Positions 20,150 through 29,655 are shown, counted from the first letter of the stretch. The stretch: DNA of 64,000 bases from an uncultured Ignavibacteria bacterium (GCA_903939735.1 CAJAIA010000022.1:1-64000); one strand, 5' to 3'. Notes: generated by a model from the letters alone, not told the origin. Numbers and translations: made by a program.

Positions 20150-20157
20150 TAGATTTG
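20150..20157 (+). promoter_or_regulatory. TAnnTTTG promoter element, aspartate kinase gene
   Basis: TAGATTTG, exact match; only TTCC separates it from the ATG at 20162, implying a leaderless mRNA. Confidence 0.6.
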
Positions 20158-20161
20158 TTCC

Positions 20162-21307
20162 ATGGTAGTCTGCAAATTCGGCGGAGCGGTGCTCGCCACC
20201 CCTGGGGGGTTCCAGAACATGGCGTCGATCCTTCGGGGTCTTGGCGGCGAGCCCGTGGTAGTGGTTGTATCCGCTCTGGGGCCCACGACGAGGCTGTTGG
20301 ATCGCGCCATCGAAGCATCGCGCCAGGGCGATACAGAGGGGGCTCGGGCTGCGGTAGCGGAGCTGGTACAGGTGCACACGGTGTGTTTCGATACGCTGGG
20401 GCTTAATGGTGCTTCTGAAACCGCCCTCCGCACGCTCCTGGCAGAACAGGTAGATGCATTACAACGCGTACTGCACGGCATTGCTACAACGCGTCAATGC
20501 ACTGATCGCGTGCGGGACCGGGTGCTAAGCTGGGGCGAACACGTAGCTCGTGAAATCACGGTCCAGTGGTTCCGCTCTATTCTGCTTCCTGCTATTAGCG
20601 TACCTGCACGATCAGTGTTGGTTACGTCTGATGTCCACGGAGCGGCGCAACCTCTGCTTGAGGCAACCACGCGCCACGCTATTGAGATCATCGCTCCCCT
20701 CCTTACACCATCGGCGATTGTTGTTGTCGAGGGGTTTGTCGGACAGTCCACCTCGGGCGATATCACGACGATGGGACGAGAATCATCGAATCTTACAGCG
20801 ACAGTGCTCGGTGCTGCTCTTGGGGCACGGATGATCACGATCTACACAGATGTCGAAGGTGTACAGAGCGCAGATCCGCACGTTCTGTCGAACACCGTTG
20901 CACGGCCTCACCTATCGTATGGCGAGGCACGTAACGCTGCCGATTCGGGCATGAAGCTGCTGTATCCCACGATGATGGAACCTGCTGAGTCGGCAGGTAT
21001 TCCGATTTGCATTGCATCTGCGTTTGCGCCCGACGGCAGCGTCACGATCATCGACGCCCATCATACTGACGATACCAAGCCGATGGTGGTACATGTCGAT
21101 CTTGGCAACGGTTTGAGTCGGTGTTCAACACTCAACGTGGATCCTGCCGTGTGGTTGTCGGCGATACACTCAATGCTTTCGACGTTCCACGATCTCGGTA
21201 CATTTGACGTCATTACGCATCATGCACTGCGTCGTGCAGACGTGATTGTTGCAACGACACATGCGGTGCACGTCATCGAGCACCTTCATTCCACTCTCTG
21301 CCAGTAA
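20162..21307 (+). CDS. lysC: Aspartate kinase without recognisable ACT domains
   Basis: 381-residue enzyme phosphorylating aspartate, the entry to lysine, threonine and methionine synthesis. Catalytic landmarks: VVCKFGGAVL (usual KFGGTSV), VVVVSALGPTTRLLD, SWGEHVAREI, VVEGFVGQSTSGDITTMGRESSNLTATVLGAAL (usual T-T-L-GRGGSD) and TIYTDVEGVQSADP. About 100 residues follow the kinase core (MKLLYPTMMEPAESAGIPI) without two clear ACT modules, so the usual feedback site may be missing or very divergent. GRGGSD being GRESSN is also a departure. The aspartate kinase call is firm at fold level, a little less so for substrate. Confidence 0.82.
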   Translation: MVVCKFGGAVLATPGGFQNMASILRGLGGEPVVVVVSALGPTTRLLDRAIEASRQGDTEGARAAVAELVQVHTVCFDTLGLNGASETALRTLLAEQVDALQRVLHGIATTRQCTDRVRDRVLSWGEHVAREITVQWFRSILLPAISVPARSVLVTSDVHGAAQPLLEATTRHAIEIIAPLLTPSAIVVVEGFVGQSTSGDITTMGRESSNLTATVLGAALGARMITIYTDVEGVQSADPHVLSNTVARPHLSYGEARNAADSGMKLLYPTMMEPAESAGIPICIASAFAPDGSVTIIDAHHTDDTKPMVVHVDLGNGLSRCSTLNVDPAVWLSAIHSMLSTFHDLGTFDVITHHALRRADVIVATTHAVHVIEHLHSTLCQ

Positions 21308-21317
21308 TCAGACCACA

Positions 21318-21551
21318 ATGAAGCCACAACACGACAAGGTATCGAAGGACGAGTTCACCCCTGGAGAGCGGTATAATGTTGCGCTACGGGACCAACCTCT
21401 CTATGAGGCGACGGTCGTGAAATTCCATGGAGGATGCTGGGCAACGGTGCGTGTTGAACGCGCGCTGAGCGACGCTACCGCGTCCCTCTATCCCGTGGGC
21501 TCAGAGTTCGACATCAAGGTTGCCGAGTACGACGTCACACGTCCGGTGTGA
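21318..21551 (+). CDS. Hypothetical 77-residue protein
   Basis: Not recognised. It starts MKPQHDKVSKDEFTPGERY and continues as alternating hydrophobic strands (YEATVVKFHGGCWATVRVERAL, SEFDIKVAEYDV), suggesting a small beta-barrel such as an OB or SH3-like fold. No signal peptide or membrane span. It begins 10 bases after the aspartate kinase stop and is likely cotranscribed. It converges on the exported-protein gene 8 bases later. Confidence 0.55.
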   Translation: MKPQHDKVSKDEFTPGERYNVALRDQPLYEATVVKFHGGCWATVRVERALSDATASLYPVGSEFDIKVAEYDVTRPV

Positions 21552-21559
21552 CGTTCGGC

Positions 21560-22087
21560 TTAATTGCCCGACTCAGCCTGCTTCTTCTTGATCTTCGACA
21601 TGATCGAGGCCATCATATCTCGCTCGAGGATGCCGTTCGAAACCCAGAAGTGATTAGCAGCGGTGATAAACTCCTCGAAGCCTGACATTTCAGCGCGGAG
21701 GATAATCTTCGTTACACCGCCATCTTCTTCTTTGACGTTGATCTTGTACTGCACACGGCAGGTTACCCAAATGCCACCGCGAATGCGAGGCACGTCGGAG
21801 TATTTCTGAATGGTCGCCTTTGTGGTGTCTTCGCCTGTGCCCAAGACACAGTAGTCGGAAACATACTGACCCTTATAGAGTCCACCCTCTTCTGCAGGTT
21901 CGATCACCTTGATCACCTGTGGCTTCGGACAGCCAAATTCTTCGATGGCCGATTTGAGTGACTCCCACACCGTTCCAAAACGCGCCTGAACGGTCTCCGT
22001 AAGCACAACAGGTTGCTGTTCATCCTGCGCAGTCATTTGAGCTGTGCCGAGGATCAGTGCACACATGGCGATGGCGAGATACTTCAT
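21560..22087 (-). CDS. Exported protein of unknown function
   Basis: 175 residues with a signal peptide (MKYLAIAMCALILGTAQMTAQ). The mature part looks like a small alpha/beta lipid-binding-like domain (VQARFGTVWESLKSAIEEFG ... VTCRVQYKINVKEEDGGVTKIILRAEMSGFEEF), with two cysteines that could pair (FGCPKP and SDYCVLG). I do not recognise the family. ATG at 22087 is used because it starts directly at the signal peptide. It follows smc by 32 bases on the same strand. Confidence 0.65.
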   Translation of the reverse strand: MKYLAIAMCALILGTAQMTAQDEQQPVVLTETVQARFGTVWESLKSAIEEFGCPKPQVIKVIEPAEEGGLYKGQYVSDYCVLGTGEDTTKATIQKYSDVPRIRGGIWVTCRVQYKINVKEEDGGVTKIILRAEMSGFEEFITAANHFWVSNGILERDMMASIMSKIKKKQAESGN

Positions 22088-22119
22088 AGCGGTTCCGATA
22101 GAAACGTTCATGGTGAATG

Positions 22120-25100
22120 TTATGCAGCCGCAGTGCCGGCAAGGTGAACAGAGACAACCTTTGAAACAGCTGGCTCTTCCATGGTCACGCCGTACAACGT
22201 GTCGGCAGATTCCATTGTCTTCTTGTTGTGTGTGATCATCATGAACTGCGTGTTCTCGGCGAACTTGCGGATGATCTTGAGATAGCGATCGATGTTGGCA
22301 TCATCAAGTGGTGCATCAACTTCGTCAAGAATACAGAACGGACTCGGCTTGACGAGATAGATCGCAAAGAGCAGCGCAATTGCTGTGAGCGTCTTCTCTC
22401 CACCCGAGAGCATCTCAATGCTGTGTGGACGTTTGCCACGCGGCTTTGCTGTGATGTCGATTGTGCACTCGAGCGGGTCGCCATCTTCCGATTCGATCAT
22501 CTGCAAATCAGCTTCATCATCCTCACTGAAGAGCATTTTGAAGAGACCAATGAAGTTCTCTCGAATACTGGTGAAGGTGGTCGTGAACTTCTCACGTGCT
22601 GTTTGATTAATCTCAGCAATCGTGGCGTTCAATGTCCGCTCGCTCTCGGTAAGATCTCCCAGCTGCTGCGTGAGGAACTGGAAGCGTTCATTTTCCCGCT
22701 CATGCTCTTCCAACGCGAGGAAGTTTACATTCCCCATCGATGTCAACCGACGGCGCACATCTTGCACTTCTGTGCGCAATGCCTCCGGCGACTCTTCTGT
22801 TTCCGGTACTGATGGCTCTTGCGGAATTTCAAGATCAAGTTCTTCTGTGGCACGACGAACAAGCGACTCCATGCGCAGTCGAATCTCGTTGTGCTTCAGA
22901 TCCATCTCATGTGCCTCAAGAACCACGGCATCGACATCTTTACGGCATTGGCGGACGCGTTCTGAGATCGCTTGCAATGCAGATGATGTTTCCTTCACGG
23001 TAAGCTCAAGTGCTTCGCGTGCTGACTTTGCATCTGCTAGTTTCGCGACCAAGTGCGCGGCTGCAAGTTCTGCGGTCTCACGCTCAGTCGATAGCGATGT
23101 CTGCTGCGCGAGAAGATCGGTGCGCTCGGTCTCGCGCTGAGCTTTACGTTGATCAATGGTGAGGCGCTGATTCGTCAACCGTCCTTCATCGCTCGTCAAG
23201 GTCTGGACTTCACCAGCCAGCTGCACAACGCGGAGTTCTGCAGCACGCATCTCATTGGTGCGTTGAAGGAGCAATGCTTCTGCATCATTGAGTGCTTGTG
23301 ACGCCGACGCCAGTGTTGCCTCCTGTGTCGTGACGGCAGCCACAGCTTCCTCAACACCCACCTCTGCCTTTGTTGCCTCCGCACGGAGACCCTCCAGCTC
23401 GGCGCTGATAGCAGCTGCCTCGTCTGTCTTTGTCGTACGCTGTGTTTGTACATCGTCGATGCGTACACGCAGCGCGTCGATGCGCTGCACACGTTCATTG
23501 CGAATAAGTGCAACCTTTCGTACATCATCGCCAAGACGACGCAGATCGATTGTTCCCAATTCGGCACGGACGGCGCGCAAGCGCCCATCGATATCCGCAC
23601 GACGTTGCTCAAGTTCTGCGATGTCGGTACGCAATTGGTCGATCCGCTCACGACGTCCAACGCGGACACCTTCCGTGCGCGACGTAGATCCACCGCGAAC
23701 AGCACCGGCACGGTGCACGATCTCGCCTGAGAGCGTTACTGCCGATGTTGCCGGCGTCGATGAAACAGCCTTCCATGCGTCGTCGATCGATTCAACAACA
23801 ACAGTGTGGCCGAGAATTCCACGAACGGCACCACGAAGCTGCTCGTCAGACTGAATCAACTCCGATGCCCAGCCGATGATACCGTTTGCAGACCCAAGCG
23901 ATGACGGCGCATCAAGTGATGGGATGGCATCGCGGCACAGGAACGTTGCCTTACCGACTGCGTTCTTGGACAGTGCGCTGATCGCTTGTTGTGCTTCTGA
24001 TCGATCGTTGACAACGAAATAGCGCGCTGCATCTCCGAGTGCTGCCTCAATGGCAATGCGGAGGCGTTCATCCGTGTTGATGACTTCGGCTAGCGTTAGC
24101 TTCTCACCCTTCGGCGTCCACTCCGGCGTGGTCAGCAAGAACTTGCTGCTCTCGGCGGTGTCGACAAGACCCGTAAGAAACTCGAGCGATGCCGTGCTGT
24201 GACCAAGCTGCGAACGGAGTTCTTCCGCTTCACGCTGAAGGCCCTCTTGTTCTGTCGTCAATGCGCGCTGACGTTCTTCAGCAGTATGCAGCGTTTGTTC
24301 GGCGCGAGCGAGTTGCTCGTCAAGGGATGGGAGATCTGTGCGCTCGCGCTCAAGTTGTTCTTCCACCTGACGCAAACGATCCGCCAACTGCGTCTGTTGT
24401 GCCTCGATCTCAGAAAGCCGACGTTGCTGTCCGTCTGCCTGAATACGATAGCGATCCACGTGATTCCGACGCTCGCTCAGAAGCTGACGCGATCCTGTAA
24501 GGACATCGCGTTGCTGTGCAAGTGCGTCGCGATGCTGCTGCACGTGCTCTTGCGCTTGCTGCACTGACTCACGGAATGTAGCGAGTGCAGCAGTGGCTTG
24601 TTCTTGTTCACGCGCACCTACGCGGATACGCTCACGAACAAGATCCAGCTCTTCTGCCGTTGTTGATTGCTGCGATTGTGATTCAACATGCTCACGGTCG
24701 AGACGTTCAAGCGCACGTTGGTTCGAAAGAATGCGCTCACCAACAACCGAGAGTTGTTGTTGTGCATCACTGAGTGCCGCACGCACATCATTCTCGCCAG
24801 CGTAGGCATCGCGCAACCGTTGTTCGTCGGTCTGCTGCTGCTGTTCAATAGCGACGACTTCACGTTCGGCTGTCGTATGAGCAGCTTCAGCCGCCTCACG
24901 ACGCTCGCGAATGCCACGAATGTGCTCTTCAAGCTGTGTGAGCGCGACAAACTCCTCTGCATACTCAAACGCAAAAAGCAATCTGTCCAACTCGCGCAGA
25001 CGTGTCGATAGTTCCTGATGCTGACGCGCCTTTTCTGCCTGACGTGCAAGCGAGTTGACGGTCTTCTGTACTTCACGCACGATGTCCTGTACGCGCGAAA

Positions 25101-25662
25101 TATCACGCTGCGCTGCATCGAGCTTCCGTTGTGCTTCCTTGCGACGAACCTTATACTTCGTCACACCGGCAGCCTCTTCGAAGAGATGGCGGCGTTCGTC
25201 AGCCTTGTCGCTGAGGATCGTCTCAATCATCTTCAACTCAATAACGGAATAGGCATCAGAGCCCATTCCTGTATCCATGAACAAGTCGATAATGTCGCGC
25301 AAGCGACATTGCGTCTTGTTCAGCAGGTACTGACTTTCACCGTTGCGGAACAATCGGCGCGTGATGACAACCTGCGAGTATTCCGTAGGAAGGATGTGCT
25401 TGTTGTTTTCGATTGTCAGCGAGACTTCTGCCATGCCAAGGGGCTTGCGCGTGCGTGATCCGTTGAAGATCACCTGATCCATCGAATCTGCTCGGAGCAT
25501 CGATGTCTTCTGTTCGCCCAGCACCCAACGAATAGCATCGACCACATTGGTCTTGCCGCATCCGTTTGGTCCAACAATCGCCGTGACGCCGTCGGTAAAT
25601 TCAAGATCGGTCTTCAGACCGAAGCTCTTGAACCCCACCATCTCAAGTTTCGAGAGATACAT
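22120..25662 (-). CDS. smc: Chromosome segregation protein SMC
   Basis: 1180-residue condensin ATPase. The N-terminal head has GPNGCGKTNVVDAIRWVLGEQ (Walker A about 32). Long coiled coils (about 170-500 and 650-1000) flank a hinge (about 510-640, around LTLAEVINTDERLRIAIEAALGDAARYFVV). The C-terminal head has LSGGEKTLTAIALLFAI (signature) and PFCILDEVDAPLDD (Walker B). Full length. In the cell it loads with ScpA/ScpB (not in this window) to fold and separate chromosomes. No TAnnTTTG element was seen upstream. Confidence 0.97.
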   Translation of the reverse strand: MYLSKLEMVGFKSFGLKTDLEFTDGVTAIVGPNGCGKTNVVDAIRWVLGEQKTSMLRADSMDQVIFNGSRTRKPLGMAEVSLTIENNKHILPTEYSQVVITRRLFRNGESQYLLNKTQCRLRDIIDLFMDTGMGSDAYSVIELKMIETILSDKADERRHLFEEAAGVTKYKVRRKEAQRKLDAAQRDISRVQDIVREVQKTVNSLARQAEKARQHQELSTRLRELDRLLFAFEYAEEFVALTQLEEHIRGIRERREAAEAAHTTAEREVVAIEQQQQTDEQRLRDAYAGENDVRAALSDAQQQLSVVGERILSNQRALERLDREHVESQSQQSTTAEELDLVRERIRVGAREQEQATAALATFRESVQQAQEHVQQHRDALAQQRDVLTGSRQLLSERRNHVDRYRIQADGQQRRLSEIEAQQTQLADRLRQVEEQLERERTDLPSLDEQLARAEQTLHTAEERQRALTTEQEGLQREAEELRSQLGHSTASLEFLTGLVDTAESSKFLLTTPEWTPKGEKLTLAEVINTDERLRIAIEAALGDAARYFVVNDRSEAQQAISALSKNAVGKATFLCRDAIPSLDAPSSLGSANGIIGWASELIQSDEQLRGAVRGILGHTVVVESIDDAWKAVSSTPATSAVTLSGEIVHRAGAVRGGSTSRTEGVRVGRRERIDQLRTDIAELEQRRADIDGRLRAVRAELGTIDLRRLGDDVRKVALIRNERVQRIDALRVRIDDVQTQRTTKTDEAAAISAELEGLRAEATKAEVGVEEAVAAVTTQEATLASASQALNDAEALLLQRTNEMRAAELRVVQLAGEVQTLTSDEGRLTNQRLTIDQRKAQRETERTDLLAQQTSLSTERETAELAAAHLVAKLADAKSAREALELTVKETSSALQAISERVRQCRKDVDAVVLEAHEMDLKHNEIRLRMESLVRRATEELDLEIPQEPSVPETEESPEALRTEVQDVRRRLTSMGNVNFLALEEHERENERFQFLTQQLGDLTESERTLNATIAEINQTAREKFTTTFTSIRENFIGLFKMLFSEDDEADLQMIESEDGDPLECTIDITAKPRGKRPHSIEMLSGGEKTLTAIALLFAIYLVKPSPFCILDEVDAPLDDANIDRYLKIIRKFAENTQFMMITHNKKTMESADTLYGVTMEEPAVSKVVSVHLAGTAAA

Positions 25663-25740
25663 CCCGTAGGTATTCCGTGTTATTCGAGTGTCGTAGAACT
25701 GTACAAATTGCCACCGGCTGTGAAGACCAGTGGCGTGGAG

Positions 25741-25758
25741 TTATCCACATTGTTCACA
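25741..25758 (+). promoter_or_regulatory. Two adjacent DnaA-box-like 9-mers
   Basis: TTATCCACA (perfect DnaA-box consensus, 25741-25749) is followed one base later by the looser TTGTTCACA (25750-25758), in the 123-base gap between mreD and smc. No dnaA gene or AT-rich unwinding region is near, so an origin is not indicated. A DnaA-controlled smc promoter is possible; chance is not excluded. Confidence 0.3.
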
Positions 25759-25785
25759 ACGACCAGTAGGTCGTGGATTGGTACG

Positions 25786-26319
25786 CTATTGGTCGCGTCG
25801 ACGGTTAACGTAAAGCATTGGGAACACAGCTGCTACCGTCGAATAGAGGGTAGTTGCAACACCGTACTTCAGGAAGAACATCAGGAAGTCGATCTGCATT
25901 GGCTGGACGTAAAGCAGGTAATACACGAGGTTGTGAATGACTCCGGCTATGGCCACGATCATGAGGTAGCGGTAGTGGCCAATGGTCACCATCGCAAATC
26001 CCTCACGCCAGAAATACCCCGCGATAAATCCCGCGAGTGTCTTTGCAAGGGCGTTTGCTCCGAGAACGTCGGCTGAGACGACGTCGAACAGCAGACCACA
26101 CAGGAACCCTGCAATCATACCCGTGAACTGTCCTTCGACAAGAGCTACCCACACGGTGAACAACAACAAGAGGTCCGGCGTAACGGAACTCACCGAGATG
26201 TACCCCAGGAACACGACGTGGATCACAGCAAGGATGAGCGCAACTACCGCGTACAGAATAAATCTGAGCGAAGGCGTTGCCATCAATTGGCTACGTTGTA
26301 CGTCGAAGTTGAGAGCCAT
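25786..26319 (-). CDS. mreD: Rod shape-determining protein MreD
   Basis: 177-residue integral membrane protein with about five to six spans (LRFILYAVVALILAVIHVVFLGYI; PDLLLLFTVWVALVEG; MIAGFLCGLLFDVVSADVLGANALAKTLAGFIAGYF; RYLMIVAIAGVIHNLVYYLL). The segment GLLFDVVSADVLGANAL is typical of MreD. It follows mreC by 5 bases and completes an mreB-mreC-mreD operon for cell-wall elongation. A Met at residue 13 is an alternative start. Confidence 0.9.
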   Translation of the reverse strand: MALNFDVQRSQLMATPSLRFILYAVVALILAVIHVVFLGYISVSSVTPDLLLLFTVWVALVEGQFTGMIAGFLCGLLFDVVSADVLGANALAKTLAGFIAGYFWREGFAMVTIGHYRYLMIVAIAGVIHNLVYYLLYVQPMQIDFLMFFLKYGVATTLYSTVAAVFPMLYVNRRRDQ

Positions 26320-26324
26320 GGGTC

Positions 26325-27176
26325 TTACGGTGTTGATCGTTGCCGCTGACGTTCATCTGTGCGCCGCTCGAGTTCAGCGCGCTCTGATGATGACCGTGTA
26401 TCGACAACGAACAACTGTTCAAGAGTTGCAAAGTTGACTGCCGGCTCGACAACGACCCGGCGAAAGAGTGAATTCGACTCGTCACCAACATCAACAACAC
26501 GACCGATAACGATGTTGGCTGGGTATCGTGCACTATACGACGATGTGAGAATCAAGTCACCCGCCTGTACATCGTAGGCACGCGGCACATCTTTGAGGAC
26601 AAGGAAGTTCTCACCCTCCCACTGAATGATGCCGTCTACGCGTGTACGCTGATCCTTCGCACTCACACGCGTATCTCGGTTGATGAGCAATTGGAGCACA
26701 GCATAGTGCTGTGACGCACCAATCACGATACCAACTAGTCCAGCATCAGTGATACACGACATTCCCTCGCGTACGCCGTCCTCAGTGCCCTTATTGATGG
26801 TCGCATAATTGCGAAGCTGTGTGGTGGTCTTCCCTACCACATCTGCAGCAATCAATGTGTAGTCTGTGTACTGAGGAAGCTCCAACATCTTACGCAGCGT
26901 GGCGTTCTCCACCATCGACTGGCGTGACCGAGCAGACTCAACCGCTAACTGAAGATTCAGCTCACGAAGAGCTACGTTCTCGCTCTTCAATGCTACCGGA
27001 TTCGGAATCCATGCAAACAGTGACTGCATCCATCCGATTGATCCAACAATCACAGCACGGAATCCTCCAAGCTGCGAGAGATTACCCACGCTCATCAATG
27101 CGAACGACATCACCACAAGCGTACTGAGCGTGATGTAATTCTTGAACCGTACAACGAATTCAATGAGTCGACGCAT
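26325..27176 (-). CDS. mreC: Rod shape-determining protein MreC
   Basis: 283-residue periplasmic scaffold of the elongasome. One N-terminal membrane span (YITLSTLVVMSFALMSVGNL) is followed by a coiled coil (about 65-105) and the MreC beta domains, with VVGKTTTQLRNYATINKGTEDGVREGM, GLVGIVIGASQHYAVLQLLINRDTRVSAK and LILTSSYSARYPANIVIGRVVDVGDES. The C-terminal tail is charged. The ATG overlaps the mreB stop by one base (TAATG), so translation is coupled. Confidence 0.95.
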   Translation of the reverse strand: MRRLIEFVVRFKNYITLSTLVVMSFALMSVGNLSQLGGFRAVIVGSIGWMQSLFAWIPNPVALKSENVALRELNLQLAVESARSRQSMVENATLRKMLELPQYTDYTLIAADVVGKTTTQLRNYATINKGTEDGVREGMSCITDAGLVGIVIGASQHYAVLQLLINRDTRVSAKDQRTRVDGIIQWEGENFLVLKDVPRAYDVQAGDLILTSSYSARYPANIVIGRVVDVGDESNSLFRRVVVEPAVNFATLEQLFVVDTRSSSERAELERRTDERQRQRSTP

Positions 27177-28204
27177 TAGTAGCGCTTAGACTTGATGAGG
27201 ACTGATGAGAATGCGTCAAGATCTTCTAGAACACGGCCCGTTCCACGAGCAACAGCTGTGAGCGGGTCGTCGGCAACATGCACGGGAAGCGATGTTTCGC
27301 GACGCAGGCGCTCATCAAGTCCCTTGAGCAGCGCACCACCACCTGTGAGAATAATGCCGCGATCAAAGATGTCTGCCGACAATTCAGGTGGCGTCTTTTC
27401 GAGCAACGTGAGTACGGCTTCGATGATCGTCGAGATGTTCTCGTTCAGTGCTTCGCGGATCTCTTCGCTTGATACGATGATGCTCTTCGGTGTGCCTGTG
27501 ACCATGTCACGGCCCTTGACTTCGATCTCAAGCTCTTCTGCAAGTGGCCACGCTGATCCAACATTCACCTTGATGATTTCTGCTGTACGATCACCAATCA
27601 AGATGTTGTGCTGACGCTTGAACCAGCTGACGATGGCATTGGTGAGTTCGTCACCAGCGATGCGAATTGACTCGTCGACAACGATACCGGAGAGCGCAAT
27701 GACAGCGATTTCCGTTGTGCCACCACCGATGTCAACAACCATGTTGCCCATTGGTTCGTGCACGTCAAGTCCAACACCAATTGCTGCCGCCATTGGCTCA
27801 GCAATCAGGTGCACTTGCTTCGCACCAGCGTGCTCTGCAGAATCGCGCACGGCTCGCTTTTCTACCTCTGTGATGCCCGATGGCACGCAGATCACCATGC
27901 GTCGTGCTTGCGCAATTGATGTCGATGCCTTCTGGATAAATGCTCGAAGCATACCCTCGGCAATCTCAAAGTCCGCAATCACACCATCCTTCAACGGCCG
28001 AATGGTCTTGATGTCGCGATGGGTCTTGCCGACCATCTTCTCGGCTTCATGGCCAATGGCAATGATGTTCTTCGTGGTGCGGTCGAACGCAACAATCGAA
28101 GGTTCATTGAGAACAATGCCCTTGCCTTTTTGCCAGATCAGGGTGTTTGCGGTACCGAGGTCAATACCAACATCATTCGAAAACAGTCGGAAACGAGGAG
28201 TCAT
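27176..28204 (-). CDS. mreB: Rod shape-determining protein MreB
   Basis: 342-residue bacterial actin that guides lateral wall synthesis. Seen: VGIDLGTANTLIW (phosphate 1), RMVICVPSGITEVEKRAVRD, NMVVDIGGGTTEIAVIALSG (phosphate 2), LTGGGALLKGLDERL (adenosine region). Full length. ATG at 28204 gives the standard N-terminus; a longer in-frame start at 28273 would add 23 residues unlike the family. First gene of mreBCD, divergent from the MATE gene with 78 bases between. Confidence 0.97.
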   Translation of the reverse strand: MTPRFRLFSNDVGIDLGTANTLIWQKGKGIVLNEPSIVAFDRTTKNIIAIGHEAEKMVGKTHRDIKTIRPLKDGVIADFEIAEGMLRAFIQKASTSIAQARRMVICVPSGITEVEKRAVRDSAEHAGAKQVHLIAEPMAAAIGVGLDVHEPMGNMVVDIGGGTTEIAVIALSGIVVDESIRIAGDELTNAIVSWFKRQHNILIGDRTAEIIKVNVGSAWPLAEELEIEVKGRDMVTGTPKSIIVSSEEIREALNENISTIIEAVLTLLEKTPPELSADIFDRGIILTGGGALLKGLDERLRRETSLPVHVADDPLTAVARGTGRVLEDLDAFSSVLIKSKRY

Positions 28205-28282
28205 AGTCGCGTTTGGGGTAGGAATAGCGAAACAGAGCGAAGTTACGAAGGGACGGTGTGCTTTTTTTACCAAGTTTCGTGG

Positions 28283-29611
28283 ATGAGCATACGCAAGGAC
28301 ATTCGAGACACCCTGGCACTGGCAGCGCCGATCGCAGCTTCACAGGTATCCGACATGCTGACACTGGCCGTGGACCTGATTATGGTCGGAAGCCTCGGTA
28401 CGCTACCCCTGGCTGCGGTAACATTGGCCGGTACGTCCTCAACCATTATCCTCCTGTTCGGCGTGGGCTTTACGGTTGCCATGACTCCCGAAATCGCTGC
28501 TCGTATGGCACGGGGCGACGTATCAGGGGCCGCAGCCGCAGCTCGAACAGGCAGTCAGATGTCGCTTCTCGTGGCGGCGATCCTCGTTGGGATCCTGCTT
28601 CTTGTCAGTCCGTGGCTGCACGTGCTGGGGGCTCCGGCAGACGTCACAGAAGTGGCAATCCCCTATTTCCGCTGGTATGTCCTGTCGTTCTTGTTCAGAT
28701 TGGGTTTTGGGGCAATCAAGCAGACATCTGAAGCGCTCAATAACAGTCGCATGCCGATGATGATAGCCATCGCGGCAAACCTGCTCAATGTGCTCTTCAA
28801 TTGGATCTTCATCTACGGGAATCTGGCAATGCCTGCGATGGGAGCTGAGGGGGCTGGGTTTGCCACGATGCTCTCTCGTGTGTGTGCTGTTGCGATTGGA
28901 CTCTGGGTGTGGCAACGTGCCTCGTTGTTTCGTCCTCTTCGCATGCAGGGGAAGCAATCGCTTGCGCGCGACGAGCGCAGGGCCTTGTTGGTATCAGGGG
29001 CGAGCATCGGCTTGCAGATCACCCTTGAGGTTGCCGCTTTTGCCATTGGAGGTTTGATGGTGGGATGGCTTGGAGCTGCACCACTTGCAGCGCATCAAGT
29101 TGCTCTCAACCTCGCGTCCATCACCTTCATGGGAGCTCTCGGACTTAGTTCTGCTGCAACGGTGCGTGTTGCATCGGCTTCTGGCTCTGGGGACGTCAGG
29201 GACGTTCGTAGTGCGGCACATGTGGCAATTGGCATTATGGTAGGCTTCGAACTTGCTACATCGCTCCTATTCGTCATCTTTCGCCACCAACTGCCAATGT
29301 TGTACAGTCAGGACCCAGTAGTTCTTGCACTTGCGTCCCAACTGCTCATCTACGCCGCTGCATTCCAGGTGTTTGATGGGTTGCAGGTTGTGGGGATGGG
29401 CATTCTTCGCGGACTCAACGACACGCGCGTGCCTGCGATTATGGCGTTTGTTGCGTACATCATGCTCTGCATACCACTGGGCTACGCATTCGCCTTCCCA
29501 ATGGGGCTTGGCACACACGGTATCTGGATCGGCTACGTGATTGGACTTACCATTGCTAGCATCGCATATCTCTTGCGGTACCGTAGTATAACGAACAAGG
29601 GGTCGGCGTAA
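28283..29611 (+). CDS. MATE family efflux transporter
   Basis: 442-residue membrane protein with about twelve spans in two similar halves, beginning LALAAPIAASQVSDMLTLAVDLIMVGSLG, characteristic of MATE exporters (drug or metabolite out, Na+ or H+ in). Other landmarks are FRWYVLSFLFRLGFGAIKQTSEALNNSRMP and DGLQVVGMGILRGLNDTRVPAIMAF. ATG at 28283 is used; an earlier in-frame start would run into mreB. Substrate unknown. It ends inside the loop of a strong terminator hairpin. Confidence 0.9.
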   Translation: MSIRKDIRDTLALAAPIAASQVSDMLTLAVDLIMVGSLGTLPLAAVTLAGTSSTIILLFGVGFTVAMTPEIAARMARGDVSGAAAAARTGSQMSLLVAAILVGILLLVSPWLHVLGAPADVTEVAIPYFRWYVLSFLFRLGFGAIKQTSEALNNSRMPMMIAIAANLLNVLFNWIFIYGNLAMPAMGAEGAGFATMLSRVCAVAIGLWVWQRASLFRPLRMQGKQSLARDERRALLVSGASIGLQITLEVAAFAIGGLMVGWLGAAPLAAHQVALNLASITFMGALGLSSAATVRVASASGSGDVRDVRSAAHVAIGIMVGFELATSLLFVIFRHQLPMLYSQDPVVLALASQLLIYAAAFQVFDGLQVVGMGILRGLNDTRVPAIMAFVAYIMLCIPLGYAFAFPMGLGTHGIWIGYVIGLTIASIAYLLRYRSITNKGSA

Positions 29612-29627
29612 AACGCCGACCCCTTGT
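29595..29627. terminator. Strong bidirectional terminator
   Basis: A perfect 14-base-pair stem (29595-29608 with 29614-29627) with loop TAAAA, between the MATE gene and the convergent T9SS gene. The TAA stop of the MATE gene is the first three loop bases. Confidence 0.9.
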
Positions 29628-29655
29628 GTTGTAGGGTTCGTATGAACTCGTGGGC

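Noticed and set aside
22120-25662. smc as an SbcC or MukB homologue
   Set aside because: A proper hinge domain and SMC head motifs are present, with standard SMC length.
27618-28286. 222-codon frame opposite mreB
   Set aside because: Antisense shadow of a strongly conserved gene; no ribosome site or recognisable protein.
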